NCBI GenBank assembly: GCA_018873245.2
Contig: JAEMBT020000001.1
Location: 7,130,220 to 7,194,219, forward strand
Direction: 5' to 3'
Length of the DNA: 64,000 nt
From: Archegozetes longisetosus
Lineage: Eukaryota > Arthropoda > Arachnida > Sarcoptiformes > Trhypochthoniidae
The first letter of the stretch is position 1; every line of letters starts with the position of its first letter. A program made the position numbers and the translations under genes. The notes beneath the pieces are model-generated. The model did not search any database. It was not told where the DNA came from and saw only the letters and a program-made list of their open reading frames with translations. Shown in pieces: positions 1 to 14,800 of this stretch.

Positions 1-3000
1 TGTATTCGATTTGTCATATATTCATTTATTGTAATAATATCAGCATAAATTCGTTTGAACTTGTGAATACAATCAAATTTGTCACAGTTGTGAGAGATAT
101 CTCACACTTGAAAAATGAGATAATAATTTTTCCAATCATCACGTTTAGGTTTGTAACATTCTCACAACTAGATTTTTGACATTTCAGCATATATACTCAA
201 CATTAATTTAACTTAACAATCAAAGCTAGACTCCTTGCTATTTGAACAAATCAAATATTTGACATATCCTTATGTTACATTTCTGTGATTTCTGTGGTTA
301 ACATTTAAATTAATATTGATTTTATAATTAATATATGCCATAACTAGAAAGTGAACTAGATCTTCAAGTTAAGTACTCTAAAAATAGAAAATAATTCACG
401 TATCTTGAACAAATTTCAGATTTATTACAATTTGAACTTATTAGGTATTGGATTACTGTTAAACTAGTCAACGAGCAGACAACGAATGCGTCAATAGAAG
501 TTGAAACATTCAAATCGATTTTTGTGGACTTTTTAGAAATGCTCTTGTGCTCAATATATCATTAGATCTCTCATGTTTGGGATGTTTTATGAAACTTATC
601 GATCATTGCCATAAAGTATTTCATATTCTTAAGTGCTTTATGAAACTAATTCATTGATAATTATATGCATTTATGCCATAAATTATATAAAACGTTTTTG
701 TCTTAGTCACATTAAACTAAATACACTCGTGAGTCAAATCTGAGACAGTTTATAAGCTGATTTTATTTGACCGCATGCAATAACGTTTGATTTGAAACTT
801 AATTGAGATCGTGGTATTCTGCTCATTCTAAGCAAATTAAGTTAATTGGGACTAAAGAGCAAATTAACAGAGATTTCATCCATCTTTTAGATAAAAGTTT
901 ACTAATTGTTATGTCTGTAATCAAATTTGAATTTTAGTTATAATTAAATAGTTTTAAGTTTGGATTAAGTTTAAGAAACAAATTAGATATCATATGAATT
1001 ATTTTGATTATTTCCTTGTAGAATGTGTGCCAAAAAGCGCTATGAGAGTAAAAAATTTGATTTTTATTCGTAAATTAACTTTACTCTCAAACATCTAATC
1101 TTCATTTTCAATCTTAATTGAAAGTTTAGCTCTAAACATTGCAAGATTTATTGATATTTTCGTACTAATTGATTGTCCGTTCTATATATGTGTCATTGCT
1201 AACAGTATTGATTTCGCAATTTAGTTTAGAAATTAGTTAATTAAGCAAAATTGTCACTTAATAAGGCAACACTTTCCAAATGGTAGTTTCCAAAAAACAA
1301 GAATACAAACAAGAATAATAAGAAAATTTCTAATTTTTATTACCTTATAAATGTTTTAAAGTTAGAGCAAGTTACATAACAAGAAACTCATTTCAAAAGT
1401 AAAGTAGTTTTTAAGCTACTTATCTCTGAACACAAATTGTTTCAATATATTAATGTTTGTGTGTATTCAATAATGAATAACAACTTAATCCGTAATCAAT
1501 AAAAATAAAATTGAGAAAAAGAAGAAATCTGAACTCTTTTAAACTTTCTATAAGTTTATTATATTTGATTATAATTTATTTGAGAAAATCAGCTTTGTAC
1601 TATGTAAGAACCATTTTATTATGGAATAGTAAGCTTAAGTCTCTCGCAAATTGAATAAATCTCAAATACAATCTACGCGAACACTTGTAAGTCTAAAATC
1701 AATTCAGCTATACTTCTTCTAGATAATAAATTCTGACTTTGTTTCCGGAATCAATCAAAGCAAAATAGAGATTATTCGTCAAAATCCGTAAAAGTTCATA
1801 CGGATTCAAATTTTGAACTTCTATTCTAAATGAAGAATTATTTTTTACTGCCTTTGTCTTGGGTAAAAATATTGAAAAAGATTTGCAGTTATCGAAAGTT
1901 AGAGTTAAGAATACAATGAACAAGACCAACAATAGATCAATTTTAAAGAATCACTTTTTGCTCTATTTCTCCCTTTGACATCAACTGTAAAAGTTTTGAC
2001 ATAAAAATGGTTTAATGTTGGTTCAAAGGAATTTTTCGGTCAATCAAATCAATTTCTCGAGGCTTAAGGTCTTCAAGATTTTTATTCAAAATGTGTTCAA
2101 TGGATTTTGATGAATACTTTCATTTTTCATTCGTATCATGAATCTCTTCCACTAGTTATATGTCATGTCTTTTATTGCTTTAACTTTTTTTCGTGCTTTG
2201 TTTTTGTTTTTGTTTTTTAATTTTTTCATCGATAAAATCCATTTCTGGAGTAATACTTTTACAAATATCACGAATAAGAGATTTAACGCAAACATTAATT
2301 TTAATTACATTTTAATCGAAACAAAAATAGCAGAACCGTTGTTATGAATACAGAAATTTGATGATGATACATCTAATTAATTTTTCAAACTATTTCAATG
2401 AGACTTCCTGAAGAGCAAAATAATGGAGAAGACTTCCTATGAGTAAGTACTTCTCATGATTGTTACGCACTAAAACCTTAGTCTTATTTTATTAAATATC
2501 ATTTTTAATGGTTTATTTTGCTTATCACGAAATCATTTTAATCTTTCGATATCCAAAAATCTATTACTGATTAAATTAGGTTTAATTAAATTAGGTTTAA
2601 CATGAAGTTCAAAAGGGAATCAAGATCATTTTCACGAAATCATCAAATCAACATAGCAATCATTTGCATAAGCTTAATTTCATGTTAGCCTCGATTTGAT
2701 GAACGTTGTCTAAAGTGAAACTGAGAACACTATTGAGAAAATAATTGAACTGAAAAGCGAAGCAATTGAGTGATGAAAACAATTAGCGAAGAGAAAAATA
2801 TTTTCACATGAAAATAAGGTGAACAACTGTCTGAAAGAGAATAGTTGGCGTTGAGTAATCAGAGGTATTTGGGTAATAAATTAGACCACAATTGTTACGA
2901 AACCAATCTTATGGGAAAGAGACTTTTGCGATTTATTTAGTTTTCTCAAATAAAATGCCTGAAAATCAAAACCTTTTTTCACTGCTATTACTACTGAATA

Positions 3001-3658
3001 AGTCCTTAATTGCGATCATTGCAATCATTTATTGGGTTATAATTAACTTTTATGTTACGTTTACGCTAAAATTGAAATTTTGACACTAGGACTGCGTGAA
3101 ATGGTGTTATTTTTAAATTGACTTAATTGTAACACATATTACAAAATAATGGGATATGGAAATTATTTCTGTCAACATATTTTACGGAAGTTAATAATAA
3201 AATATTTATTGTTATCGCATTTCTAAAAAGCTTTTTATGTCAAAAGGCTTTTAATTCCAATATCAACACAAAAAGCAAAAATACTAGACATGACTTCAAT
3301 TCTATCAATGATTGAAAGCCTTTTTATTTCTTCATCATTTGGGAGTTTCTTTTAAAATCTTCATTGAAAAAGATTCTTATCTTTAGTATCGATGAATATT
3401 AAGTGGTTTTCACAAAATTGGTATTTCTTTCAAAGTAATTGTAACTCAACAGGAATTTGTGACCTCCAATGAGATCTTAAACCATAGAGCACTCACTTGT
3501 GAAATAATGCCGTTGATAATCCTATCTGAAATGCCATTGCATGAAATAACATACAATTCTCTTATCTCAGACTATCATTTAATTTATGGTGATACCAACG
3601 AAATTGAGTTGAACTTTAAATATTGTTTTTACTATATAGCTTAAGGTTGATTTTGACT

Positions 3659-3726
3659 AAATGAACATGAAAGCTAGATGAACGTGAAAGCTAAATAAAC
3701 GTGAAAGCTAAATGAATATGAAAGCG
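3659..3726. repeat. 17-bp tandem repeat, four units
   Basis: Four consecutive 17-bp units of the form aaatgaacatgaaagct, differing from one another at one to three positions. It is a simple minisatellite in non-coding DNA with no evident function. Confidence 0.85.
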
Positions 3727-5299
3727 TAAGATTTGTTTTCTTACGAAGATTTGATAGAAAGAGAAACGAGTATTATATTTTAGATGAAAAGTGTATTTGT
3801 CAAGGACTTTGTTGATTGTATAAGAAGAAAAAGAAATTCTCTATTCAATAGATTATTAATGTATGCAGTATTCTTTTCTTTTCTTTCAGTTTTTAGTCAC
3901 AGTACTCAACACAATTTGAATCGAAAAATTCATTTAACAATTCAACAAAGGGTTCAACGAGTGAACAGTTAGAAATTTCTTAAGCTTTCAGAGCAAACAC
4001 TTATTCAAATATTTAAGAGTTCATTGTTTAAGAAGGGACTCGAAATCTAGACTTCACGAGAGTTTTCATTTTCACTGGTTACTCATAAATGATTCAAATT
4101 TTACAAAACTATACATATAGAATGTATAGAAATATAAAAGAGCAGAAAAAATAATAAAAACAGAAAAAAAATAATAAAAACAGAAAAGCATTCACGAAAT
4201 ACTAGCAATTAATTGAATTATTATGCATCAAAGAGCTGTTGGTTTTGCTTTAAGCCAGTAAAACATATTGAAATTCATATGTCACTAGCAAAACATGATT
4301 TGTAAAATTCAAATCACAAACGATTTCCTAAAGTCTAAGTTAAAAAACGTTGGTTTTATTTATCTATTCATTTTTGTTTAAACACAACACTTTTATTTCT
4401 GTCGACTATAAAACACGAACATCAGACCCGTAATAAACAACTCATAAGAATCGGTCACCTAATTGTTTAAATATTGCATTTTAATGATAGCTTCTTAAGA
4501 GAAATTTTTATAGTTGAAGAAAAAAGTTCATCGGCTTTCATGAGACTCTTACCCACAATTGGAAGCTACGACTGTAACCAAGCCTCGTGTTCCACATCAA
4601 AGACTATATTACTGTTACAATACGCTCAAACCTTGTTATGACGAGGTTTTACTGTCATTCCTACAGGCTATTAATGGGAGGAATATTTATCAAGCAAAAG
4701 TTTTATTATGAAAAACTTTGTGTATAGCATTCTTGAAAAGTTTTCAAAACGTTCACAAGAAATCGAAATATTTGAATGTACTAAAAACTGTTTTCTTGAG
4801 AAAGTGTTATTTCCGAAAAGTTTTCTCAACTTGAATATAATCTGAAAACTTGAATATAAGCAGAAAACTTGAATACACTTAGACGTTTGAAAAAGTTATC
4901 ATAAGTTGACGTGTGAGATAATAATAACAATGTATTTTTGAATCTCTATTATACTGAATAACAAAAAGAAGTCAATCTTTTATCTCATGATACGAAACAG
5001 TAATCTATTAAAGAAATAAATAACAATAACCACTCTATTCATAAGACGTGTTATTAAAATATATCCAACATTGAAAAAACGTTCGCTATATAAAGTAACA
5101 ATCATATCAAAGTGAAGTATACTAAATATAATTTAAATGATTGCATATAAAAAACTTTCTAAAGTTGTTTTCAGTTACTCCTCACGCCCTATATTATAGT
5201 CGACTTATTAGCACTACAGCTAAACGACAATAACTCCTATCGATAGATCGGTAACTATTCCCTCCTTTAAGAGAAAAAGGTGACAAATGGAGAGTTAAA

Positions 5300-5376
5300 G
5301 TAAGCTAAAAGTGAGCTAAAAGTGAGCTAAAAGTGAGCTAAAAGTAAGCTAAAAGTAAGCTAAAAGTACGCTTAAA
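5300..5376. repeat. 11-bp tandem repeat, seven units
   Basis: Seven 11-bp units of the form gtgagctaaaa or gtaagctaaaa, the last one diverged. It lies about 500 bp upstream of the signal-peptide exon of the chitin deacetylase. Each unit carries a splice-donor-like gtgag/gtaag core, probably by chance. Confidence 0.9.
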
Positions 5377-5660
5377 GTGCGCGACATGAAAAGCAGTTTC
5401 TAGCATTTGATGCTCTCCTTCTGAACTGACAGTCTCCGATCTCTTAAGTGGTACACCATTTGGCACACGCAGCCAGAAAGAACTTGTTGTTTAAAAGAGA
5501 AAAACATTTTGCCATCACGAACTTGTTCTCATTCTTCAATCTTACGATGAAAGTGAATGTAAAGGATATTTAAAATATATATTTGTTTCAAATAGTCATT
5601 AGTGGGAGGAAGAGAAGAGTTCGAGAATAAATACACAGTTTTGGCCCACTTCGAGATCAC

Positions 5661-5700
5661 AAGTGATTCAAACTTTTCTTAAGTGATTCAAACTTTTCTC
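5661..5700. repeat. 20-bp tandem duplication
   Basis: Two adjacent 20-bp copies beginning aagtgattcaaacttttct, differing only at the last base. It lies about 180 bp upstream of the predicted start codon of the chitin deacetylase, so it falls in the probable 5' UTR or promoter region. Confidence 0.8.
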
Positions 5701-5876
5701 TACTCCTCTCTTAACTGAAAACTGTTTTTTGAAATGATTTTCAACTGCTCATCGCTTGATATGAAGAAGTGTTAACTGATTTTTGTAGCCATCTATTAAA
5801 TGGATATTTGTTTGTGTTTTCACGTAATGTTTCTGTGATTGTAAATTAGGATTTTCTCAATTGATTGTGCCTTAAA

Positions 5877-8800
5877 ATGAGACTTAAATTGAATTGTTGC
5901 AAGTTTTCACTTAAAACTATCCTTTTAATAACTGGTAAGTTGTCGATAATTTATAAAATAGTTGTATTAAAGCAGTATTTTGCTTGCCTTATAATGGGTT
6001 AGGTGAAATTTCAATATTAATTATAAGTGAGTATTAGTTGAGAAGCAAAGAGATGCCAAATTTTGACAGTCAAGTAAATAATTTAGAGTTTATAAATGAA
6101 ATTTGTGCTGTCACTATATATATTAAAATTTTATTAAAAATGTTCACATCAAAGTAAATAATGATTGTGAAAGCGAATGAAGTTGTAGTGAAAAATAGAA
6201 TTCAATCAAAACTGTATACATTTATAAGGCATTAATATTTAACGGATGTCTAGAAGTCAAATAAATGACGTGAAGCATGAATGTAAAAATTGATTCGCAT
6301 ATAATTTGCTATTTAGTTGAATACAAAATAGTTCCGTCTAACAAGTTCAGAATAGACATCATTTACAAACCATATAATACATTATCACTGATTGTATAAC
6401 TATTCGAATATAAATTCAGTTATTATTAGTTTTGTCAGTTAGACAAACGTATGATTTATAGCATAACAATAGCGTAATATGTAAACCATAAGTGCAAATA
6501 CATATTAGAAAAACATTACAACAAAACGCTTTAATGTAAGCTATTATTGAACAAGAGTCAGCATTTATTTGGTAATTCATTAATTATTAATATATAAATA
6601 ATTTATTTAAATTTAATGGCATTATAATTGAAGTGATTCAATATGCTGTTAAACATAACTATAAACACAGCTACTCCTAATTTGCTAGAAGATAAGCTTA
6701 ACGTTAACGTTAGGCTCAACGTTAGGCTCAACGTCAGCGTTAGGCTCAACGTCAACGCTTATATAGTCAATTTATTCATTAATTTTCTCAATCAAACCTT
6801 CTCTTAATTATTTGTATGTTGTTTTTAATTTAAGAATAATTTAGTTTGATGTAGTTGTCCTTCAGTTATACCCAAACACTCGTACAAATTTAGTAAAATG
6901 TTAATTAAAACTCTATATAACACTTATATTTGTGTCATATTTAAATAGATGAGAATAATATTATATTGTATTAACGAATTATTTGCTCAGTTTTCTCATT
7001 CATAATAAACAATAAGAGAAATTTTGAGCTCAATTCACAATAATTATAATAAAGTGTTGAGAAAACGGCTTTTACTTGAATAACTCCCAACTAATAAATA
7101 GGTAGAAATCTAGAAAGAATTTTACAATTAAATCATAATTTATATGCAAATAATGAGAAGTCGACCTCAAAAAACAACTTCAATCTGAAAGCTATTCATA
7201 ATTAATTAGTTGAGTACATATAGATTCCAAGAATGAACTGATACATAAATATGAAACATTTAAGTATTTGGTTGACAGAGTGTAACTTTGTGACAAACTA
7301 TATATTTCTCAATTAATATTGTTTACGTAACATAAAACGAATGTTAAGCCTATTGTCAATAAAGTGAGTGCCAATCAGACCATCAATAATAAAAAACGCC
7401 TTTACGTAACTATACCCTAATTAAGTCAATTATAATTATTAAACCTTTTCAGTATCTTCAACGGTTCATCATTTCTCTACTCATCCGAATAGCATCGATA
7501 ATACCGAACAATGAATAGATAGAGAACAAAATCTCAACTACCTATTCAGTAATCATTTTATTATCTTTTTGATCGCCGATCAGATTCAGGAAATCACTTA
7601 ATGCCTAGTTATTTCTCTATATAAATACGTTTTTTGGCTTATAATGAGTCACGACTTTGTTTATCTCAAAAGATTTTTTGCACTAAAAGTTCAAATTAAT
7701 ATAAAATTTAGCCGATTATGAGACAACTAGCTAATAGGATGAATAAAAGCTGATTTCTGAATAGAAAAATCGAAAATCATATTAAAAATATGCTCTCTTT
7801 CTCTCATGAGAAGCTGACATTTTTTTCAAGTTTATTATCTTTAAGGTGACTTATGAATAATTTATTTCAATTATTTAAATTGGTCTTGTCTTAACATGTT
7901 TTTTCTTCGCTATGCACTAAAAATAGTGGTCTTAATAAGCTTTAAGATATTCAGAATAGTTTTCAACTTCAGTTATAGTGCTATGAATTATAGGCTTATA
8001 ATTAAATATAAGATGTTTTGTTGATTAAGTCGTTAAACCCTATGTTAGTAAACCCTATATTAGAATACTCTATAATTATAAAATAAGAAGCATTCCTTTA
8101 AGCTTATTATTTATTAACTTTAAAATTGATTTTTTCTCAGCAGTCTATTGAACAAATAATTCTATTTTAAAAGTTTATATAAGCGTTCAATTGTTAATTA
8201 TTTGTTTAGTGCTTTTATTAAGTTTGAAATTAAATTATTGAATAAATAGTTATATTTAAAGGTCAATTTAATTGCATTTAATTTCAAAATTAGTCTAATT
8301 ATGTCAATCAAATTGACTTAATTAATCATGTTTTGTGTCATATTCGTCACTGAACTAAATAAGAAAATCTTTAAAATAAACAATCAGTTAAATAAGTTCA
8401 TTCAAATAATTCTTCACAGTGAGTTAAGCAATTTTCAAGCCTTATGAATAACTGACAGTTTTATATGCTATTTAAGTTTTCAGAAAATCAAATTCTTATT
8501 TCATGTGTGCATTCGAGGAGAAAATGTTTTTTCTTAATTCTAAATCTTTCAATTACAGTCAAACCTCGTTGTATTCAACTTGAAATTAACTCTTGAGATC
8601 TGTTCGTTAATTAAAGAAACTTTGATAGTATGGGTTTCTTATAGATAAGATTTCACTCGAAGTTGACTATAACGAGGTTTGACTGTACTTCAGAGCTAGT
8701 AAGTGAACAATTTTTATATCGTTGCCCTAATGACTAGTTAATAACTAGTCTTTTAAAATAAATTGTTAAAATGAAGACACTCTATAAGAGTTGAATATCC

Positions 8801-11800
8801 CATAGCTGTCCACATACTCACACTGAAGACCTCTTAAGCCATTCAACTTTTGACGCCTATTGTTTTCTTGTTTTTTATTGTTTGGCGATAAGAAACTGTA
8901 ACTGTAATTAGCGTTTTATTTATATACACTTTGCTTTTGAGAGGAAAACATTTTTTGTGAATCATTTCCTAGTTGTGGATTTGAGGACTTGTACTGTATT
9001 TTGATGAGCATTCTTTTACGCTCTTTTATAATTAGTTAAGCATCTTTTCAATTTTCATAAGCTCATTAAATAGTTTTAAAAACTTCATTTAATTATATTA
9101 AATAATTTACACTTTATGACGTGTTTGCATTTCGACATCTCATACCTTAATTGGCTTATAATCTATTCAAAAGGTTAATAAGATATTCAACTACCTTATG
9201 AGTATTTTAGCTAGAGTACCTTAGCGCTTTAAAAGTATTTAACTTTTAAAATATTCTTTTAATCGATATCTTCTTTAATTAATATCTAATCTTCAATTAA
9301 AAAGTAAACTAACACAAGTGAATATATGTTTTTTGCAATTTAACTAAAACATCTAGCATTGATTCACTGATAGATTTGAAAGTTTTTACTCGTCTTAAGG
9401 AAGCTTTTAAGTAAAACCTGTTAATCGGTTGAAAAAATGCATAAATTCAAAAGTTATCGATATGAATGGGTCGTTGAAATAAAACTGATATTTTAGATAA
9501 AGTTGATTAAGAGATAAGAAACCTGTTCAACAAAAAATAAAAACAAAAAAAGCTTTTGAGAGAAAATGATGAGAAAATGTGTTTTTCTGTAGACTTGAAC
9601 TTTTTGACGAGAAATATGAACGAAGAGAAAGGTTGACTTAGATTTGAGATATTCAAGTAGCATATACTTTAGTTCTGATGAGAAATATTTGATTTTGAAG
9701 AGTGTACCGAACCATCTAATGAAAAATTGGCTGAGAAATTAAGAAACTTGATTTGCTTGTAAAGAACAATAAACTTAACTTTTCAACCGTTAATGAACAT
9801 TAAAGCCTTGTCAGTTGACTATAAACATCAACCTATTTATCAAAAGCTAGTCTTGTAGATTAATAGTTATGTAACTTTTTCTTAGTTACAAACATCTTTT
9901 TTAACTAGTTATTTATTCTTTACTGTTTTTAACTTGTTTATTGAGTAATTATTTGATTTAATTTCCATAGTATTTGATAAAGTTTTTAACTTTTGCTTAT
10001 GTACAAAAAATCAAATTTTAAAGACTTCTCTAATGACAGACAAGTCTAGGCTTCAAACAAAAGGATAATCGAAAAAAGATTATGAATTATGCATAAGAGC
10101 CTTAAAATCAATATGCAGTAAAAGCTATTATTTATTACGGAAATATCAGACATGAGAGAATTGAAATTTGAAAGATGTCAAAAAAATGTTGTAAAAATTA
10201 TTAGATATGAGAAACACCTTGAGAACTTTGCGAAATTGATTGCATCCTAAATATGTTTTTAACTGATTTTTTGCTACTTGTAAGGAATGAAGAGATGAGT
10301 GCAACCATAAAACTATATAAAAACGATTTGTGTCAACAATTCAAGAGTTTGAGTGATATTTTTTGAGGAAATTTTCAATAATTGATAAGTAGGAGAAGAA
10401 AATGTTAGTTTCAATAAGATTAAGGTTAATCACCGTGCATTACAGGGTGAGTTACATAAGAGAAAGACTTGAATTTTATCAAAATTTCCCAAGACATTGA
10501 TCGATCAGATTATCTTTAAATGAGAAAAATGTTAAGTAGTACCATCTTAAATAGTACCATCTTAAATAGTACCATCCTTTCAAAGAAAACCTTATTTATT
10601 AACACAAATATTTGCATAATGTTTCCTAACCTAATCAATCATTGCCAACACATAATGCTGATCAGTTATAAACCAATTCATTCTCGTTAATAGCTATCAT
10701 GTCTATTAAAATATTAAAATTGAATTATGAATTCTTTTTCGAATGATGCCAAGTAATTATTTATTATATATTTTTTCTCTTTAAACAGTCATTATATGTG
10801 GATCCGAACAATTTCAATGCCCCGATAAGTTTGGTCATTATCCTGATTCTGGCGACTGTTCAAAATATTATGTTTGCGATCACGGAAAGACACTCGAAGC
10901 CAAATGTGATGATGGTCTCTATTATAATGCTCACCTCAAGACATGCGATTGGCCGCGGAATGTGAATTGCGATGATAATGGCAATAGAGGTATGAATGAG
11001 GGGTTTTTCGGATAAGATAGAGAATGTAGTTTAAACTACTAAATTACGTGGGCTCACAATACTTGATATTATTATTAAATAACCTCTAATAAAGCTTCGA
11101 ACTGCACCAGAGTTTAAACTTTAGCTACTGTTCGCTACCGTGTCCACAATTACTATGTATCAAACGGTACAAAGCGTAATTGCTTTTAGATTTTCAGGGA
11201 GAAAAAATGTTTATAAAATTGCAAATAAAGATTGAAAGATTACTTCGTGGGCTTGAAAATAACTACTTCGTGAACCTTTGAATAACTGTTTTGTTAAAAT
11301 AACAACTTTAAGCTGTTATTTGTTACACAAGATTAAACATTTATCTATTAAAAAATCGTGTATATATTTTGAGCTTAAATTAGCTTATATTTTATTATAG
11401 ATTGTTTATTTTGCTAGCTTTTTTCAAAATACAACTAAATTTTTTCGTTTATCTCTTTAATATTTTTTCTTTTATATCATGAATACCAGTATCATACTAG
11501 GTAATAGTTAACGATCTATTGTTCAGCTATTCACTCACTTTATAAGTAATTGAGTTTTCATGATGACAAATAAAATTACTTTTTTTTCTCTCTATCTTAA
11601 GTTAATAAAAATAAAAGTTTTTCTTTGAAAAAAGCTAAGTAACAACAAAAAGTAGAGGAAAAACAAAATTTAGTACTTGTTAGTGCTTTTGATCTAATGG
11701 TAAAGCTAAACACTTGAAGCTTCTGTTCAAATCTAATGTTTTTTAAGTGAAATTAAATTTGTTAGAGTTTTTTCTATTTTTTTCTGTTTTTCCACTTTTT

Positions 11801-14800
11801 CACAAGTGAAAACTAATCACAAAGTTATCATGCGATAAAAGATAACCATTTCCAACTATCAGTCGATTAAGCGATTCTAAAATATTTTCTTTACTTTCAG
11901 CCAACGAGTTAACTGCTCGAGAGGTCAAAAAGCACTCGTATAATCGACAAAAATCACATCCATTATCGCCAGCACAACAACCAAATCAATTACTTCCTCA
12001 TAATAATCAATGGAATAGTGAACCAGAATCAGACCAAGACTTCGATCAAAATTTTGATGACCAGCCACAAATTGAGCCCGATTTCGCTCCAATCAGTCCA
12101 AGCCATAGACCTCCACCTCCTTCGCAATCACCACCAAAACAGCTGATCAAAGACTCGCCCCCAGTAAAACTTGATATCCCAGAATTTAAGGCTAATTTCG
12201 ATCCATTCCCTTCACACTCCCCCAGATCCCAGCCCTTACCTCCTGTACGCGCTCCCGCGTCTCAGTCCGCACCCTTTTCACGCTTATCAGGATCCCAACC
12301 CTTCTCTCCTACGCCTTCTCCCTCACCTCAACCCTTGCTTCCACCGCCAAAACACGCAGAGCCACAACATGAGCGAAAACCCGATACTATTCCACACAAT
12401 CGCGACTACGATTACGAACCAGATTATTATGACTACGAAGAGCCGTCACATGATTCTCGAAAATCACCAAAAGAAGAATCAGCACCACAGAACTCGCTCG
12501 AGAGCACATCAAAAGCGCCACATGTAAAAAGAATGGGTTGGCTTCCGCATGACGAGGATTCTGGTGACTTGGATCAGTATCATTGGTCAATGGACGACGC
12601 GGTCAATTTTGCTCAGGACAAGCCCAGAATCCCCAATGAGGCTTATGTCAAAATGAGAGATTTTAAGAATGTTGAGAAGGAGCTAGAAGAAGACGAGCCT
12701 AATGAAGGTGATCCCCCATCCGATGATGAGTACTATGACTCCGCTGAAGACGAGGAACATCATCCACCTCCTCCTCCACCCCCGAAAGGCAACGGATATG
12801 TCAAATACAATTACGCTAATGACAGACCTTCAAAAGAAATACGTTATGATGATGAAGATGAGAGCCCAACTCTGCCTCAACCCCCAGCTCGGGAACCTGA
12901 TAGACCCCTAGCTCGGGAACCTGATAGACCCCCAGCTCGAGCTCCTCCATCACTTCATAACAACCCGAAATCTCGAGGACCTGAACATCAGTCGCCATAT
13001 ACTTATACCCGATTTGATTCTCGTGAGAACAGACCTCCGCCACCTCCTAATCATTCATCTGATTCAACATCAGGTAGTTTTGAAGATTTTGACAAACTTT
13101 TTAACCTCTATAAGAGCTATTTCGCAGCAAAAAACTAACACTTAATTAAAGTAAACTTTTTACTAATAAATATTTTTTGTCATTCAATTAATAGTTAACT
13201 ACAAAAACTAAGTCATTATAAAAAATCTGATTAACTTTTAAAATCAAATGCAATAAAACTTTTGCTAAAATTTCTTTTTTGAATAAAAAATTCTAATAAC
13301 TAACAAAAACTTGATTAATTGCATGAAAAATGAAGTTCAAAATTATTTAATTTTCAGGTTCAAGATACACGAACACAAACTCTAAACCGATGCCAAAAAT
13401 ATCTTCCTTAAAACCAAACAGTAACCAGAAAATTAGTCCATATCTGAGGCCAATACAGATGAGTGATAAGTATGAAGAAAATAATAACAAACCTAAAGGA
13501 AAACTGATTAAGTCAGTACCAAGAACCAATAAACCATCCACTAATACCAGATATGATAGTAATCAGAATAGACCAAAAGTAGTTAAGGTTCAGAAAAATG
13601 TCCAACCAGTCACACCGTCGGTGTACCAATTGCTCGATGACTATCGCAAAGAACTTCCAGACGCTATATTGAGACATAAAAATTTTGCGGAAGACTTTCG
13701 AGATTCAATAATTGATAACTATATGAATAATAATAAACCGAATTATATCTTAAATGATAAGGATTTTGATGATCAGAAATCATATAAAATTCCAGTTGTT
13801 AGTGGAGAAGAAGGAGATAGTGTTCGGGATTTTGATAGTGATGTTGAGGCTATAAATGTCTCGATTCAGGGGAAAAATGATAAGAAAGTTTCGGCAAATA
13901 GTAATAGAAATTCGCTTAAAGCTAATCTAACTGAAGATAAACCCAATTTTCGCGATAAAGCGGTTCACCGCTATGTAAATACTGATGTAATTGTGAAGCA
14001 ACAGAGAGCTCAAGACTCTATCAATTCTTTGACTACTGTTTTGCCTCCAGGTATGCATCAATTGATAGGTATTATGGTAAACATTCTCATTAAGCAATTT
14101 CTAGATTAACACGTCACTTTTATGCATGTGTCTAATCACTTGAAATCATTTAAGAATCGGATTAACATTTGCGTGAAATTACAGCTAAATTGAGAAATAG
14201 CTTAACTAGAAATTTATTGTAATTATGATCTTATGTTTGATTTGCGCAATTTGTTGAGGAATCAACACTTTTTCTTATTTTTCATGTCAATAGTCAGCGA
14301 AGATAATGAGAGAACAAGTAAAAAACCAACTGTTAGTATAGTTATTAAACATGATAGAGATAGAAATGATTATAAACCACCTATGAAGAGACCACCACAG
14401 AATTCATTTGAACTGGAAAGACCGCCACAGAATTCATTTGAATTGAAGCCATACACAAGTATAACAACTATATCGCCAAATACATCAACTCCAAAAACAA
14501 ACAAAATTCGAATCAAATCATTTAATCATTCACCAAAAGTTGCACCAAAAGAACAAGTATTTCAAGATGAAAGAGCTAAACAAGAAAAGAAGCCAAAAGT
14601 AACTGAGAGACCAAAAGAGAGTTGGCATTCACAGCAAACTCATAGTTATAGAAAGGCAGGAACATGTAATAAAGATTCGTGTACTATTCCTAACTGTCGT
14701 TGCGGTGGAACTGATATACCAGGTATTCAATACAAAAAACTCTCACTATTTATACAGTTCAGCTGCAAATGTATTAACTTTTTATTTTTAAGATTTTATT

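Larger units (their letters stand above)
1..5876. other. Gene-poor AT-rich stretch upstream of the chitin deacetylase
   Basis: No open frame here has a start, length and composition that I would call a gene; the frames present are 60-74 codons and AT-driven. The stretch contains two tandem-repeat tracts and one short duplication, listed separately. Its right end should contain the promoter and 5' UTR of the chitin deacetylase, but I cannot place a transcription start. Confidence 0.5.
5935..10788 (+). other. Cda5: Intron 1 of the chitin deacetylase
   Basis: A 4.85-kb intron between GTAAGT and a pyrimidine-rich stretch ending in AAACAG. It separates the signal-peptide exon from the CBM14 exon, a usual place for enhancers or alternative first exons, though I see no specific element. 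It holds two small tandem repeats and one TA-flanked palindromic element, listed separately. Confidence 0.6.

Noticed and set aside
1708-1932. Minus-strand 74-codon frame beginning with a hydrophobic stretch like a signal peptide
   Set aside because: There is no ATG at its start, no clear acceptor or partner exon, and strong AT bias. It could be an exon but cannot be supported.
2165-3972. Four plus-strand frames of 60-63 codons
   Set aside because: Phe/Asn/Ile/Lys-rich products typical of random AT-rich DNA; no motifs and no splice context.
5300-5376. CRISPR-like array
   Set aside because: The units are contiguous 11-mers with no spacers, in a eukaryotic context.
6700-6755. TTAGG-containing repeat as interstitial telomere
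   Set aside because: The period is 12 with variants; no run of TTAGG units.
11690-11750. tRNA-like string (taatggtaaagc and gttcaaatc)
   Set aside because: The boxes are spaced roughly correctly but I could not form acceptor and anticodon stems; it also lies in an intron.
12171-13043. Overlapping frames of 67-118 codons on both strands in exon 3 of the deacetylase
   Set aside because: Shadows of a proline-rich, less AT-rich exon; splice phases and the continuous linker fix the real frame.
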